NCBI RefSeq assembly: GCF_001511835.1
Contig: NZ_LN997848.1
Coordinates: 2,508,001 to 2,572,000 of the forward strand
From: Magnetospirillum sp. XM-1
GTDB taxonomy: Bacteria; Pseudomonadota; Alphaproteobacteria; Rhodospirillales; Magnetospirillaceae
Length of the DNA stretch: 64,000 bases
Direction of reading: 5' to 3'
In this document: positions 34,540-45,209 of the stretch, one piece after another
How positions within the stretch are numbered: the first letter of the stretch is position 1
How the letters are laid out: every line of letters begins with the position of its first letter
Notes under the pieces: generated by a model
Databases searched by the model: none
What the model was told of the DNA's origin: nothing
Seen by the model: only the letters and a program-made list of their open reading frames with translations
Program-made: the position numbers and the translations under genes

Positions 34540-37476
34540 ATGAACCGGTCGTTGCAACATACCTTGCTGGCGGGTGTCTCTGTGTTGGCGCTGCTGACGT
34601 GTTCCGGGGCGGCAATGGCCGGGGCCGGGGATGGGTTGATCTTCAGCACGACCGACGGCTCTATCTCCAACCAGAACACAGGAACCAGTTACTCGTCCGG
34701 TACGCTGACCATTGGCGGCTCTCAGACGGGCACTCTCGCCGAGAGCGGTGCCGGCGCAGCGATTTCTGGCGACGGGTCGGGTGTCACATCCCTGTCCGTC
34801 AATATCGGATCGACGCTCATGGGGGCCGGAGCCGCCAACCCCAGCGACAATACGGGCCTCAGTCTAACGGCGACCGGTCCTACCCTCGCCGTGACCGTCT
34901 TATCTGGCGGCAATATCTACGCCTCCAATGGCAGCGTCGGCGACGCGGTCTATATTGAATCAGCCCTGTCCTCGTTCACCAATTATGGGACCATCCGGGG
35001 CGGTACCGGCAGTGGCAGCAACGGCATTTCGATCGGGTCGGGCGGTAATGTTTCCGCCCTTTCGAACTATGGCACCATCACCAGTTCCGGCACGGCCCCT
35101 ACCGTTTTCGTTCAGTCCGGATCGACGCTCAACAGTCTGACCAACCAGAGCGCCGGCACGATCAGCAACACCGGAGGCGGTCCTGCGGTGGAACTGAATG
35201 GGCTGACCAGCAACAGTACGATCACCAATTATGGATCGATCTCGTCGTCGAACGGCCACCGCGCCATTTATGTCACCGGGGGCAGCGGCACGACCACCAT
35301 CGTCAACGAGGGAGCGGTAACGGGGGGAAGTGGGCAGAAGACTCCAACCGAAACCAGCTCCGGCTCAGGTGTCATGGTTGATACGGACGTGACGGGGGCT
35401 GTCACCATCACCAATCGGGGCACAATTGTCGGTGGCGCGGAGGGAACGAACTATTCCGCTGGCACCGCCGTCGATGTTGGCTCGTCCGGCTCGATTACCG
35501 TGAATAACTATGGGACCCTGAGCGCCGGTGCGGCCGGAAGTTTTGGCAATCCCAGAATTGCCCTCACATTTGATCTGGCCGGTGCGGCCGCGACATTCAA
35601 CAATTACGGCGGCACCTTGAATGGTGGGATCGGGCTCTCTACCCATGGTGACCAGATCAATTTCTACGGCGGCACCCTGAACGGCAGCATCTACGGGATG
35701 GCGACCTCCGGCGGCGCCATGAACGGTACTGGTGCCGACATCTATTTCCGTTCCGGCACAACCACCGTCAACGGCGACATCGGCAAGGCGTTTGGAACCA
35801 CCTTTACGTCCCAGGGACAGACTGCCTATGTGGGGCCGGTCAACTCGGTGACGCTGTCCGATGGGGCTACGCTGGCGTTTGGCCAGGATACCGAGATTCA
35901 TGCCGGCGCCAGCAGTATCATCAACGGCGGCACCTTTGATCTTGGCACCTACAAGGTCACCTATAACCATTATGACGCGATGAACGTTTCCGAGAGCTTC
36001 AGCGGCACGCTCTATATGAAGACGACCATCAACGCCAATACCGGCAAGCACGGCTATTGGATTTTCACCAAGGCGAGCGGTCCGGTTGACACCACCATGT
36101 TCAGCAATGGCGTTCCCACCATTGTCCCCACGGTGGTCGGCACGGTTGCAACCGGCTCAAAGTATATCGTCATCCAGGACACCGATGGCCGCACCGTGGT
36201 CAATCTCCCCTCCGTGATCAATTCGGGCAGCTACCGCTGGACGGTCAGCACCGTGACCGGGGCCGGCCAGACCGACACCGATGGCGTGTCCTACGGCACC
36301 GGGTACAGCAACATCATCATCACCAATTCCGGTTCCAACGCGGCCGGTTCGGCCAGCGGCACCAACGGCGCGGGCGTCAAAGCCATTGCGTCCTATTCCG
36401 GCAGCAACTCGGCCATGACGGCGCTGTCCAATGCGGTCAACAACCTGACTTCGGCGGCCGAGATCGAGAAGGCCGGCGCCCAACTGCGCCCCTCGGCCAA
36501 CGGCGCCACCACCCAGGCGGCGCTGGGGGCGGTGGGCCAGGCGGTCAACACCATCTCGGTGCGCACCGACAGCGTGCGCGCCGCCTCGGCGGAGACCGGC
36601 GGCGGCACGGGCGTTTCCTCGGGTGAAATGCTGCGCGGCCTCGGCGTCTGGACACAGGCCTTCGGCTCGGTCGCCAACCAGGATCGCCGCTTGGGGGGCG
36701 ACGGCTATACCGCCGACACCTACGGCGTGGCCTTCGGCGCCGACGCCAAGGTGGCCGAGCCTCTGCGTCTCGGCCTGTCCTTCGCCTATGCCCGCACCGG
36801 CGTCGACGATGCCGGCTCGCGCGAGGGCTCGGGTCAGACCATCAACTCCTATATCGGCAGCCTCTATGGCACCTATACCGCCAACCGTTGGTACGTAGAC
36901 GGGGCGCTCACCTACGGCCATCACACCTATGACGGTATCCGCGTCATTAATGTTACCGGCGCCGCCCGCCAGACCGCCAAGTCGTCCTATGGCGGCAACC
37001 AGTACGGCGCCAAGGCCGAGCTGGGCGTGCCCTTCGCCGTCGGGGCGGGCATCACCCTGACCCCGCTGGCCGGCATCGCCTATAACCACCTGCGCCAGGA
37101 CGGCTACACCGAGAAGGACGCCGCCGCCGCGCTGACCGTCGGCTCGTCCAACACCGATTCCATCAAGTCCAGCCTGGGCGTCAAGGCCGCCGCCACCGTC
37201 GCCCAGTGGCGCGAATGGAACGTCAGGCCCAATGCCCGGGCGGTGTGGAGCCACGAGTTCAACACCAAGGCCCACGACCAGACCTCGGCCTATGTGGACG
37301 GCGGTTCCTCCTTCACCAACACCGGCACGGACGCCGCCAGCGAGTCCTTCACCCTGGGCATCGGCCTCGACCTGGCCTCGGTGCGCAACACCACCCTGTC
37401 GGCCAAGTACGACGCCGGCCTTTCCGACCGCTATGTCAGCCATACCGGTTCGCTCCAGGCCAGGATGGAGTTCTGA
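34540..37476 (+). CDS. Large autotransporter (type Va secretion) with beta-helix passenger
   Basis: This 978-residue protein has a signal peptide (MNRSLQHTLLAGVSVLALLTCSGAAMA). A passenger of about 600 residues is rich in Gly/Ser/Thr/Asn and made of repeats of the form NYGTI or NRGTI (LSNYGTITSSG, ITNYGSISSSN, VNNYGTLSAG), as in right-handed beta-helix adhesins. A translocation barrel of about 280 residues ends in RMEF. The barrel begins around residue 690 (GLGVWTQAFGSVANQDRR). Product: a surface adhesin or exposed fibre. The lipoprotein hydrolase gene starts two bases after its stop, suggesting one transcript. Confidence 0.92.
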   Translation: MNRSLQHTLLAGVSVLALLTCSGAAMAGAGDGLIFSTTDGSISNQNTGTSYSSGTLTIGGSQTGTLAESGAGAAISGDGSGVTSLSVNIGSTLMGAGAANPSDNTGLSLTATGPTLAVTVLSGGNIYASNGSVGDAVYIESALSSFTNYGTIRGGTGSGSNGISIGSGGNVSALSNYGTITSSGTAPTVFVQSGSTLNSLTNQSAGTISNTGGGPAVELNGLTSNSTITNYGSISSSNGHRAIYVTGGSGTTTIVNEGAVTGGSGQKTPTETSSGSGVMVDTDVTGAVTITNRGTIVGGAEGTNYSAGTAVDVGSSGSITVNNYGTLSAGAAGSFGNPRIALTFDLAGAAATFNNYGGTLNGGIGLSTHGDQINFYGGTLNGSIYGMATSGGAMNGTGADIYFRSGTTTVNGDIGKAFGTTFTSQGQTAYVGPVNSVTLSDGATLAFGQDTEIHAGASSIINGGTFDLGTYKVTYNHYDAMNVSESFSGTLYMKTTINANTGKHGYWIFTKASGPVDTTMFSNGVPTIVPTVVGTVATGSKYIVIQDTDGRTVVNLPSVINSGSYRWTVSTVTGAGQTDTDGVSYGTGYSNIIITNSGSNAAGSASGTNGAGVKAIASYSGSNSAMTALSNAVNNLTSAAEIEKAGAQLRPSANGATTQAALGAVGQAVNTISVRTDSVRAASAETGGGTGVSSGEMLRGLGVWTQAFGSVANQDRRLGGDGYTADTYGVAFGADAKVAEPLRLGLSFAYARTGVDDAGSREGSGQTINSYIGSLYGTYTANRWYVDGALTYGHHTYDGIRVINVTGAARQTAKSSYGGNQYGAKAELGVPFAVGAGITLTPLAGIAYNHLRQDGYTEKDAAAALTVGSSNTDSIKSSLGVKAAATVAQWREWNVRPNARAVWSHEFNTKAHDQTSAYVDGGSSFTNTGTDAASESFTLGIGLDLASVRNTTLSAKYDAGLSDRYVSHTGSLQARMEF

Positions 37477-37478
37477 GG

Positions 37479-38306
37479 ATGAAGCGGGCCGTCTGCCTTC
37501 TGGCGCTGGTCATCCCGTTTCTGGGCGGCTGCGCCACCCTGGACCGGGACGCCAACGCCGATGCCATCGCCGGGCCGGCGGGGCTGACGCGGATGCTGAT
37601 CAAGACCGATCCGTTCGTGCTGACCACCTTTGCCCGGATCACCGACCTCAATGCCCCCATCGACATCTACATCGAGGGAGATGGCCTCGCCTGGGTGTCG
37701 CGATCCGAGGTGTCGCTTGACCCGACACCTCGTGAAGCCATGGGGCTGCAGTTGGCGGCCCAGGACCGCGCCCCCAACGTGGTCTATCTGGCGCGGCCCT
37801 GCCAGTTCACTGCCAGGGCGAAGAATCCCGCCTGCGGCATTCCCTATTGGACAGGCAAGCGATTCGCGCCCGAGATCATCGCCGCCATGAATCAGGCGGT
37901 CGACCAAGTGGCCGCCCATGCCCCGGGCCAGAAGATCAACCTGATCGGCTATTCCGGGGGCGGGGCCGTGGCGGTCCTGGTGGCGGCCAGGCGCCAGGAT
38001 GTGGCGAGCATCCGCACCGTGGCCGGCAATCTCGATCATGCCGAGGTCAATCGCCTCGCCAAGGTTTCCCCCCTGTCGGGTTCGTTGAACGCCATCGACG
38101 CGGCGGGGCAATTGGCCAAAACGCCTCAGATTCACTTCAGCGGCAGCGCTGATTCCGTTGTTCCTCCGGTTATCGCCGATCGATTCCGTCAGGCCTCGGC
38201 ATCGCCTTGCGTGAGCGTAAGGACGGTACCGGGAGCGACCCATGAGACCGGCTGGCGGGAACGTTGGGCCGACCTGTTGCGCGAGCCGCCGCGATGCGGA
38301 AGCTAG
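37479..38306 (+). CDS. Lipoprotein alpha/beta hydrolase
   Basis: This 275-residue lipoprotein has a lipobox FLGGC (Cys18). The hydrolase-type nucleophile elbow is LIGYSGGGA with Ser159, a likely acid lies in SADSVVPP, and a C-terminal histidine occurs in PGATHETG. The disposition suits an esterase or lipase anchored in the outer membrane facing the periplasm. It begins two bases after the autotransporter stop with GAGG spanning the stop codon, so it is translationally coupled. A role in trimming or assembling the surface protein is possible but not shown. Confidence 0.8.
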   Translation: MKRAVCLLALVIPFLGGCATLDRDANADAIAGPAGLTRMLIKTDPFVLTTFARITDLNAPIDIYIEGDGLAWVSRSEVSLDPTPREAMGLQLAAQDRAPNVVYLARPCQFTARAKNPACGIPYWTGKRFAPEIIAAMNQAVDQVAAHAPGQKINLIGYSGGGAVAVLVAARRQDVASIRTVAGNLDHAEVNRLAKVSPLSGSLNAIDAAGQLAKTPQIHFSGSADSVVPPVIADRFRQASASPCVSVRTVPGATHETGWRERWADLLREPPRCGS

Positions 38307-38382
38307 AAGGCGCCTGACGGCAGCGCGATGACAATCGGCTCGGCTTGGCTATACTGGTACGCCTATTGCGGAGGGGGGCTGG

Positions 38383-40707
38383 TTGATGCGTCGACTTGTG
38401 GGGGCGTTGGTTGGGGCGTTGGTGTTGACCGCCCACAATCCTGCAGTTCAGGCCCAGGGGAAGTTTTCAGTCATTCAGCGGCAGACGCAGTCGATCGGAC
38501 AGGCTGTCCAGCGCAACGTTGAACGCATATTCCGGCCCAAACTGGTGGTGGCGGAAGGAGCCACCGGAGGGGTCAGCGCGCTGGCCCTTACCGGGGACGA
38601 GCACACCCTGGTGTCTGCTGTCGGCAACAATACCGTCAGAGTATGGGATCTATGGGTCGGCCAGGAAGTCGCCCGTTTGAAGGGGCATCAGGCCCGGATC
38701 GCCGCCGTGGCGGTGGCATCCGATGGGAGCCGCGCGGTAACCGTCGGCGAGGACAGGCTGGTCAAGGTCTGGAACCTGAGAAACCTGGGTGAGGTCACCA
38801 ATCTCGGCCAACACCCGACCACCGTTACGGACGTCGCCATCGCCGCCAGCGGCGCTCGGCTGGTCACCGCCGCCGATGACGGACATGTCCGGCTGTGGTC
38901 CCTGCCGGATGGGCGTATCGAACGGGAGTTCGCGGCCCATGACTCCGGGGCGACGCATGCCCGCTTCCTGCCCGGAGGTACGACGCTGGTGACGGCCGGA
39001 GCCGATGGGCATCTCAGGATATGGGATCTCTCCACTGGTCAAAAGGTGGCGGATCTTGACGGCGGAGCCGCCATAACCGCCCTGGCGGTCAATGCCGACG
39101 GAAACATGGTGGCGGCGGGGACACGTCGCGGCAAGATCCATATCTGGCGCCCCGACGGCGGAGACGTGGCGTCTTTCAGCGGTGATTCCACCAAGATCAC
39201 CAGCATCGCCTTTTCTCCGAAGGTGGCGGGACTGTTGATCGGCGACGATGACGGGGCAATCCGTTTCTGGCCCTATCTTCGTGGCGGCGACACCCGTGAA
39301 TTGGGCAAGCATGACAAGGCGGTAACCCAGGTCATCGCCAGCCGGGTCGGCGAGATGGCGCTTTCCGCCTCGGAGGATGGCACGACGCGCCTATGGAATT
39401 TGAACAGCGGATCAACTCTGCTCCGCTTGATTTCCACGCAGGCCGGTTGGGCGGTGATCGACGCCAAAGGCCGATATGACGGAAATCAGGATGCCTTGGA
39501 CGGCATCGAATGGCAGGCCGACGACAACGTCGCCAAGGTGGAGGATTTCGCCGAAACCCACTATGAGGCGGCGCTGTTGCCACGAACCGTGGCGGGGGGC
39601 GCCAACATCGCCGATGTCAGCAGCATCCCGGACGGCGTGCCCTTTCCGGCCAAGGTGGAGATCAAGGCTGAAAACGAACCGACCCGTCAAAGGCGGGTCA
39701 CGGTCGAGGTGGTGGCTGCCGATGACGGCGGCGGGGTGGCGGAAATTCGCCTGTACCGGAATGGGAAGCTGATCCCCGGCAATGCCGGCGAGGTCGTGAA
39801 GAGATCCATTGGCGGCAAGGATGAACTGGTCGGCCGATATGATGTCGAACTCGGTCCGGGGCGCAATACGCTTAGCGCCACGGCGGTCAACGCCGAACGG
39901 CTGGAGAGCCGGCCCAAGCGGGTCGTCGTCGATGCCGGCGCCGCGATTCAGTTGACAGGAAAGCTGCATCTGGTGGTGGTCGGCATCAACCGCTATGACC
40001 AGAAATCGCTACAACTGTGGTTTGCCCGCCGGGATGCCGAGTCTATTTCCCGCTTCCTGACGGCGCCGAACCATGTCCCGCTTCCCATTGCCGAGGTCAT
40101 CCCGCTCATCGACGAGGGGGCAACCAAGGCGCACATCCTCGAAACATTGGGGAAGTTGCGCTCCGTTCCTCCGGAAGACGTCGTGGTGCTGTACATGGCC
40201 GGTCACGGTGTCAGCGTCGGTGACGAATGGTATTTCATATCCCAGGAGATCCACATTCCCGCCGATGAGACGCAATTGGCGGGGGTGGCGCTATCAGCCC
40301 AGGATATCAAGGCGGCGATGGAGGCGATGGCCGCCGAGCGGACCTTGGTTCTGATCGATACCTGCAATTCCGGAGCCGCGGTGTCGCCGCTCAATGATTA
40401 TCGCGGCCTGAAGTCGCTGCGCCTGATGGCGCGGACGGTCGGGACCCATGTGCTGGCGGCGACGGATCGGAACCAATACGCGCTCGAGATTCCCGAACTG
40501 CGCCACGGCGTGTTTACCTACGCGCTTCTGGCGGCGCTCGGAGGCAAGGCGGCCCGGCCCGACGGCCTGGTCACGGCAAAGGGGCTAATCCAATATGTCC
40601 AAGAGGAAGTCCCCGCCCTGGTGAGCAAATACCCCGAATATCCGCAATACCCCACGGGATACTCCCGCGGGACCGACTTTGCCGTGGCGGGTCGGGGCGC
40701 GCACTAG
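38383..40707 (+). CDS. Exported WD40-repeat caspase-family (C14) protein
   Basis: This 774-residue protein has a signal peptide ending VQAQ (about residue 25). Six to seven WD40 blades follow at about residues 55-360 (VRVWDL, VKVWNL, VRLWSL, LRIWDL, IHIWRP, TRLWNL), then an Ig-like linker and a C-terminal metacaspase-like domain (about 525-765). The catalytic dyad is His608 in YMAGHGVS and Cys661 in LIDTCNSG. Bacterial WD40-caspases are mostly cytoplasmic; this one is predicted to be exported, and follows a lipoprotein hydrolase gene. Function may be proteolysis at the envelope. No toxin or phage-defence partner gene is adjacent. Confidence 0.87.
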   Translation: MMRRLVGALVGALVLTAHNPAVQAQGKFSVIQRQTQSIGQAVQRNVERIFRPKLVVAEGATGGVSALALTGDEHTLVSAVGNNTVRVWDLWVGQEVARLKGHQARIAAVAVASDGSRAVTVGEDRLVKVWNLRNLGEVTNLGQHPTTVTDVAIAASGARLVTAADDGHVRLWSLPDGRIEREFAAHDSGATHARFLPGGTTLVTAGADGHLRIWDLSTGQKVADLDGGAAITALAVNADGNMVAAGTRRGKIHIWRPDGGDVASFSGDSTKITSIAFSPKVAGLLIGDDDGAIRFWPYLRGGDTRELGKHDKAVTQVIASRVGEMALSASEDGTTRLWNLNSGSTLLRLISTQAGWAVIDAKGRYDGNQDALDGIEWQADDNVAKVEDFAETHYEAALLPRTVAGGANIADVSSIPDGVPFPAKVEIKAENEPTRQRRVTVEVVAADDGGGVAEIRLYRNGKLIPGNAGEVVKRSIGGKDELVGRYDVELGPGRNTLSATAVNAERLESRPKRVVVDAGAAIQLTGKLHLVVVGINRYDQKSLQLWFARRDAESISRFLTAPNHVPLPIAEVIPLIDEGATKAHILETLGKLRSVPPEDVVVLYMAGHGVSVGDEWYFISQEIHIPADETQLAGVALSAQDIKAAMEAMAAERTLVLIDTCNSGAAVSPLNDYRGLKSLRLMARTVGTHVLAATDRNQYALEIPELRHGVFTYALLAALGGKAARPDGLVTAKGLIQYVQEEVPALVSKYPEYPQYPTGYSRGTDFAVAGRGAH

Positions 40708-40749
40708 GATCGCATCCAGATCTTCCTGCAATGTAAGGAATTGGGAAGA

Positions 40750-41352
40750 ATGAGTGAGTCTTGTCTCGGTGGGCTGGAATTTCGTTGCCTGGACGCCATG
40801 CGCACGGCGCGATCAAAATTCTTTGACGACCTTGTGACCTTCGCCCGACAGCATCATGCCAACCAACCTTCCCCTGGAAAGGGTGGCAAGGAACTGCCCG
40901 TTGCCATACTGAGAAGTGACAATGCCTATCAGATCGCCGAGTTCTACTTCCTGATCGAGGAGTTTCGCCTGAACGATCCGGAAAGGATCGGGGCCTTCAT
41001 CGATCACCATAACCGGGATATGGTGGCCATGCTTGACGCCCCGGACATCCTCAAGCAGCAAGGAGTGGCGCGCCAGCGTATCGAGGAAGCCGTCTTTTCC
41101 CCAGAGCAGAGGGCGAAAGTGCTTGAGAATGCCGGTGCCGGCAGGTTACGCCTTGATCAGTCCGACATCGGACGGTTCCTGGCGCCGCTGATCTCGCCCG
41201 AGACCTGTCGGAAGACGCTGGTTGCTCTGGCGGATGGCGGTTTGTTGGATCGGCGGAATATAGGACAGGTGATCGTTGCCTCTAACGGGGTTATCGAGGG
41301 GTATTTTCGCAGTCACCTGCGCCAGGTGGTCAACGCCATCTCAACCAGGTGA
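40750..41352 (+). CDS. Hypothetical cytoplasmic protein following the caspase gene
   Basis: This protein of about 200 residues lacks a signal peptide and membrane helix. It is helical, with segments such as AYQIAEFYFLIEEFRLNDPERIGAFIDHHN and QRIEEAVFSPEQRAKVLENAG. The start could be ATG 40750 or TTG 40741. It is on the same strand 42 bases after the WD40-caspase gene and 33 before a small lipoprotein gene, so it is probably in the same operon. I recognise no family. Confidence 0.65.
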   Translation: MSESCLGGLEFRCLDAMRTARSKFFDDLVTFARQHHANQPSPGKGGKELPVAILRSDNAYQIAEFYFLIEEFRLNDPERIGAFIDHHNRDMVAMLDAPDILKQQGVARQRIEEAVFSPEQRAKVLENAGAGRLRLDQSDIGRFLAPLISPETCRKTLVALADGGLLDRRNIGQVIVASNGVIEGYFRSHLRQVVNAISTR

Positions 41353-41385
41353 TGCAAGTGATCGGGATTTGGTAGGGGACAGGAC

Positions 41386-41643
41386 GTGAAACGAGTTGCT
41401 CTTGTGTTGGTTGTCGTCGGAACGCTTGCGGGATGCGCTACGGCTAAGACCGAAGCCGGCCCTGGCTCTACCGTTTCAGTTCAGCCTCAGACGCCATCTC
41501 CAGCCCCTGCGGACGTTCCCGATGGCTCATCGGATGATGTGGCGACAGCACCAGGAGCGGGCGTGCGAGTTCGTGGTATCGATCCTGATGCGCAGAAGGG
41601 GCTTGTTGATCGAATGAAGGCGTGTTGCGGCCCGGCGAAATAG
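41386..41643 (+). CDS. Small lipoprotein
   Basis: This is an 85-residue lipoprotein with a GTG start (GGGGACAG upstream) and lipobox LAGC (Cys17). A proline/serine/threonine-rich linker follows, and the tail contains a CC pair (MKACCGPAK). It is the last member of the caspase-associated group. Function unknown; probably outer-membrane anchored. Confidence 0.65.
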   Translation: MKRVALVLVVVGTLAGCATAKTEAGPGSTVSVQPQTPSPAPADVPDGSSDDVATAPGAGVRVRGIDPDAQKGLVDRMKACCGPAK

Positions 41644-41831
41644 GGCAGGGCCGTCCCGAACTCACTGATCGCTGACCCGAACCTGAGACCGGCTCCTGCC
41701 TTTGACCGGAAGCAATCAGGGGAACAGGTCACCCGCTCCCGTAGCGGTTCGACCTGCGGTGCTTTCTCGCCCCAGTCGCGGCAGGCCCCGAGCGGGTAAT
41801 TTCGTTTGGACGTCGTGGCGTACCGGGGGTG

Positions 41832-42488
41832 TCAGTCGCTTAAGTCACCCTCATCTTCCCACTCGTGCTCGGTCCACCACTCGGCCTCGAATCCGTCGCA
41901 GGTCTCGCCGTAGGCCCGGCACATGAAACAACCGTCACCGCGCGTGAGCGTCGAGTCTTCGACCGGCGGATAAACGAGCAGCAGGGCCGCGCCGTCCTCT
42001 CGCGCGGCCGCCTCAGCGTCGTTCATCGGTCGATCCGACAACTCGCGAACGCCGCATCGGTAAAGCCGCTCGGCCCCTTCCGGGTACAAGACGGAATTTT
42101 CCGCGTCGATATGACGCCAGAGCGCGTGTGAGTAACGGGTTGCCAGAGCCTGAAGCCGAACACGATCGTCCTCGGATTGCGGCCTTTGTTCGAGCAACGG
42201 CGTCATCTCGCGCAGCCAGCCCCCCATCTCGGCGTGCTCGTGCGCCACGGCATACAATGGCCCGCGGTCGCCCGGCAGTTCCGCCTCCGTCACGAGCGCC
42301 TCGAAGAACACGCCCTCCTCGCGATCATGATGGAAATGGCCTGCGAACTCAGTGAAGAACGCAGCGAAGCGTCTGCCGTCAACCGGGTCCGCAGCCCCGT
42401 CAACGAGCCTGTCCACATATACGCGAAGGGATCCCAGCACCTGTTCGATCAGCACGTGTTCGTCTTGGAGGGCATCGATCAGCTTCAT
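41832..42488 (-). CDS. Hemerythrin-like protein with C-terminal cysteine motif
   Basis: The N-terminal 150 residues form a four-helix hemerythrin-type domain with the expected iron-ligand histidines and acids (DEHVLIEQVL, HFHHDREEGVFFE, HEHAEMGGWL, HIDAENSVLYPE). Such domains carry a diiron site that senses oxygen or nitric oxide or stores iron. A C-terminal extension of 70 residues has three cysteines in the pattern GCFMCRAYGETC and a very acidic tail (EWEDEGDLSD), which is not usual. ATG 42488 is favoured; an in-frame ATG at 42524 would add 12 residues. Confidence 0.78.
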   Translation of the reverse strand: MKLIDALQDEHVLIEQVLGSLRVYVDRLVDGAADPVDGRRFAAFFTEFAGHFHHDREEGVFFEALVTEAELPGDRGPLYAVAHEHAEMGGWLREMTPLLEQRPQSEDDRVRLQALATRYSHALWRHIDAENSVLYPEGAERLYRCGVRELSDRPMNDAEAAAREDGAALLLVYPPVEDSTLTRGDGCFMCRAYGETCDGFEAEWWTEHEWEDEGDLSD

Positions 42489-43004
42489 TGTTGTTTCATC
42501 CTGGTCTACCGCTCCGGTCCCCATGCACCATCACCCGGCGCCGATGCTGCGCCGCCTCAATGCGGCTTCAGCGCCAAGCATGTTTAATCGGGTCGAGGAA
42601 CGTATCCATGACGTTCATCAACAGGGGCTTTCCTGGAAATGTCGGGGTCTTTGGGGACGCAATGTGTCGGCATGCTGCCGTCAATGCACCGTGCAGACCA
42701 TGGATGCGTGGGAAGGCGGGGGATTCTGATGTGAATTCAATGAGGTGGTGGAAATTGGGGGCGGCCGGAAACGTCGGGAAACGGTGTTTTTCGCTTCAAT
42801 GAAATCAGACGGTTAGGGGATGGTTTTGGACGGCTGAAAGCTGCCATGTCGAAGAGTGGCGGGCCAGCGGCACAGGCCGCTATGCGCCCATAGCGGTCAT
42901 CCTGCGGATCAGTACCGTCCCCCGTTAGCGGCCATTGCGTTGAAGAACTGTCGCAGCGGCTACCATCCTCTCCTCAGTCACAATTGGCCAAGAGGAGAAC
43001 GGCT
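42489..43004. other. Gene-poor stretch upstream of the recombinase
   Basis: No convincing coding sequence on either strand. A perfect palindrome CCGCTATG-cgcc-CATAGCGG lies at 42877-42896, about 110 bases before the recombinase start, and could be an operator or recombination-related site. Confidence 0.45.
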
Positions 43005-43637
43005 ATGGGACGCTCCGAATTTGATCCATGTGCGAAAGATCAGCGACCGTGGAACGCTGGACGGAAGGTTGGCGCCAAGCGTGCGCTGAAGCCGCAGCAA
43101 GTTTGGGCTATCCGGTTCTGGTTGGATCGAGAGCAGAGGTTGCGCGACCGCGCGATGTTCGACCTGGCGACCGACAGCAAGCTTCAAGGGTGCGACATCG
43201 TCAAGATCAGAATTGGAGATGTCGTCAGAGGCGGGCAAGTTCGCCCAAGGGCGATCGTCGTTCAGCAGAAAACCGGCCGGCCGGTTCAGTTCGAGCTCCT
43301 TGAACCCGCTCGCAACAGCATTCTTGCCTGGCTCGATCGTCGAGGAGGCACGCTTGACGATTTCGTGTTTCCCAGCAGGGTCGATCATACCAAGCACATC
43401 AGCACTCGTCAGTATGCGCGTCTCGTCGATGAATGGGTTACTGGGATCGGTCTGCGTCCGGAGGACTACGGAACGCATTCTCTGCGCCGCACCAAGGCGT
43501 CCATCATCTACAAGCAGACGGGCAACCTGCGCGCCGTGCAGATCCTGCTTGGCCACACCAAAATCGAGAGCACGCTCCGCTACCTTGGCGTCGACATAGA
43601 GGACGCACTGCATCTTGCAGAAAGCACCGAAATATAA
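43005..43637 (+). CDS. Short tyrosine recombinase
   Basis: This 210-residue protein is confined to the catalytic domain of phage-type integrases. It carries the THSLRRTKAS box and the final LLGHTKIESTLRYLGVD box with the nucleophile Tyr. At the position where most family members have the first catalytic Arg, this group shows SKLQGCDIV with Lys. No N-terminal arm or core-binding domain is present. AGAGGAG sits about 8 bases before ATG 43005. No cargo or tRNA is beside it, so it looks like a stand-alone recombinase of the type common in alphaproteobacteria. Confidence 0.88.
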   Translation: MGRSEFDPCAKDQRPWNAGRKVGAKRALKPQQVWAIRFWLDREQRLRDRAMFDLATDSKLQGCDIVKIRIGDVVRGGQVRPRAIVVQQKTGRPVQFELLEPARNSILAWLDRRGGTLDDFVFPSRVDHTKHISTRQYARLVDEWVTGIGLRPEDYGTHSLRRTKASIIYKQTGNLRAVQILLGHTKIESTLRYLGVDIEDALHLAESTEI

Positions 43638-43645
43638 GGCTGGAG

Positions 43646-43677
43646 AGAACTCCTCGGCTTCAATGCCGAGGAGTTCT
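43646..43677 (+). terminator. Terminator hairpin after the recombinase
   Basis: A perfect 13-base-pair stem (43646-43658 with 43665-43677) and a six-base loop lie 9 bases after the stop codon. There is no T-run downstream. Confidence 0.6.
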
Positions 43678-43787
43678 GCCTGCTATCCGCATGACCTGAG
43701 CCAAACCCAACTCGGTCGGTATCACGGCAAATTAGGGGGGCGGTAGACCGAAATCCTGATGACGTTGACGGCAGGCTGCGAGCCGCG

Positions 43788-45170
<1,383 letters not shown>

Positions 45171-45209
45171 GCGCGGCTCCTCTCCAGGCTGACCTCGTTG
45201 GAGATCATC

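Noticed and set aside
42525..42983. Overlapping short plus-strand frames between the hemerythrin-like gene and the recombinase
   Set aside because: No recognisable protein, inconsistent codon character, and several frames compete in the same stretch.
43005..43637. Genomic island inserted in a tRNA next to the tyrosine recombinase
   Set aside because: No tRNA gene or direct repeat is visible near it, and the neighbours are ordinary metabolic genes.
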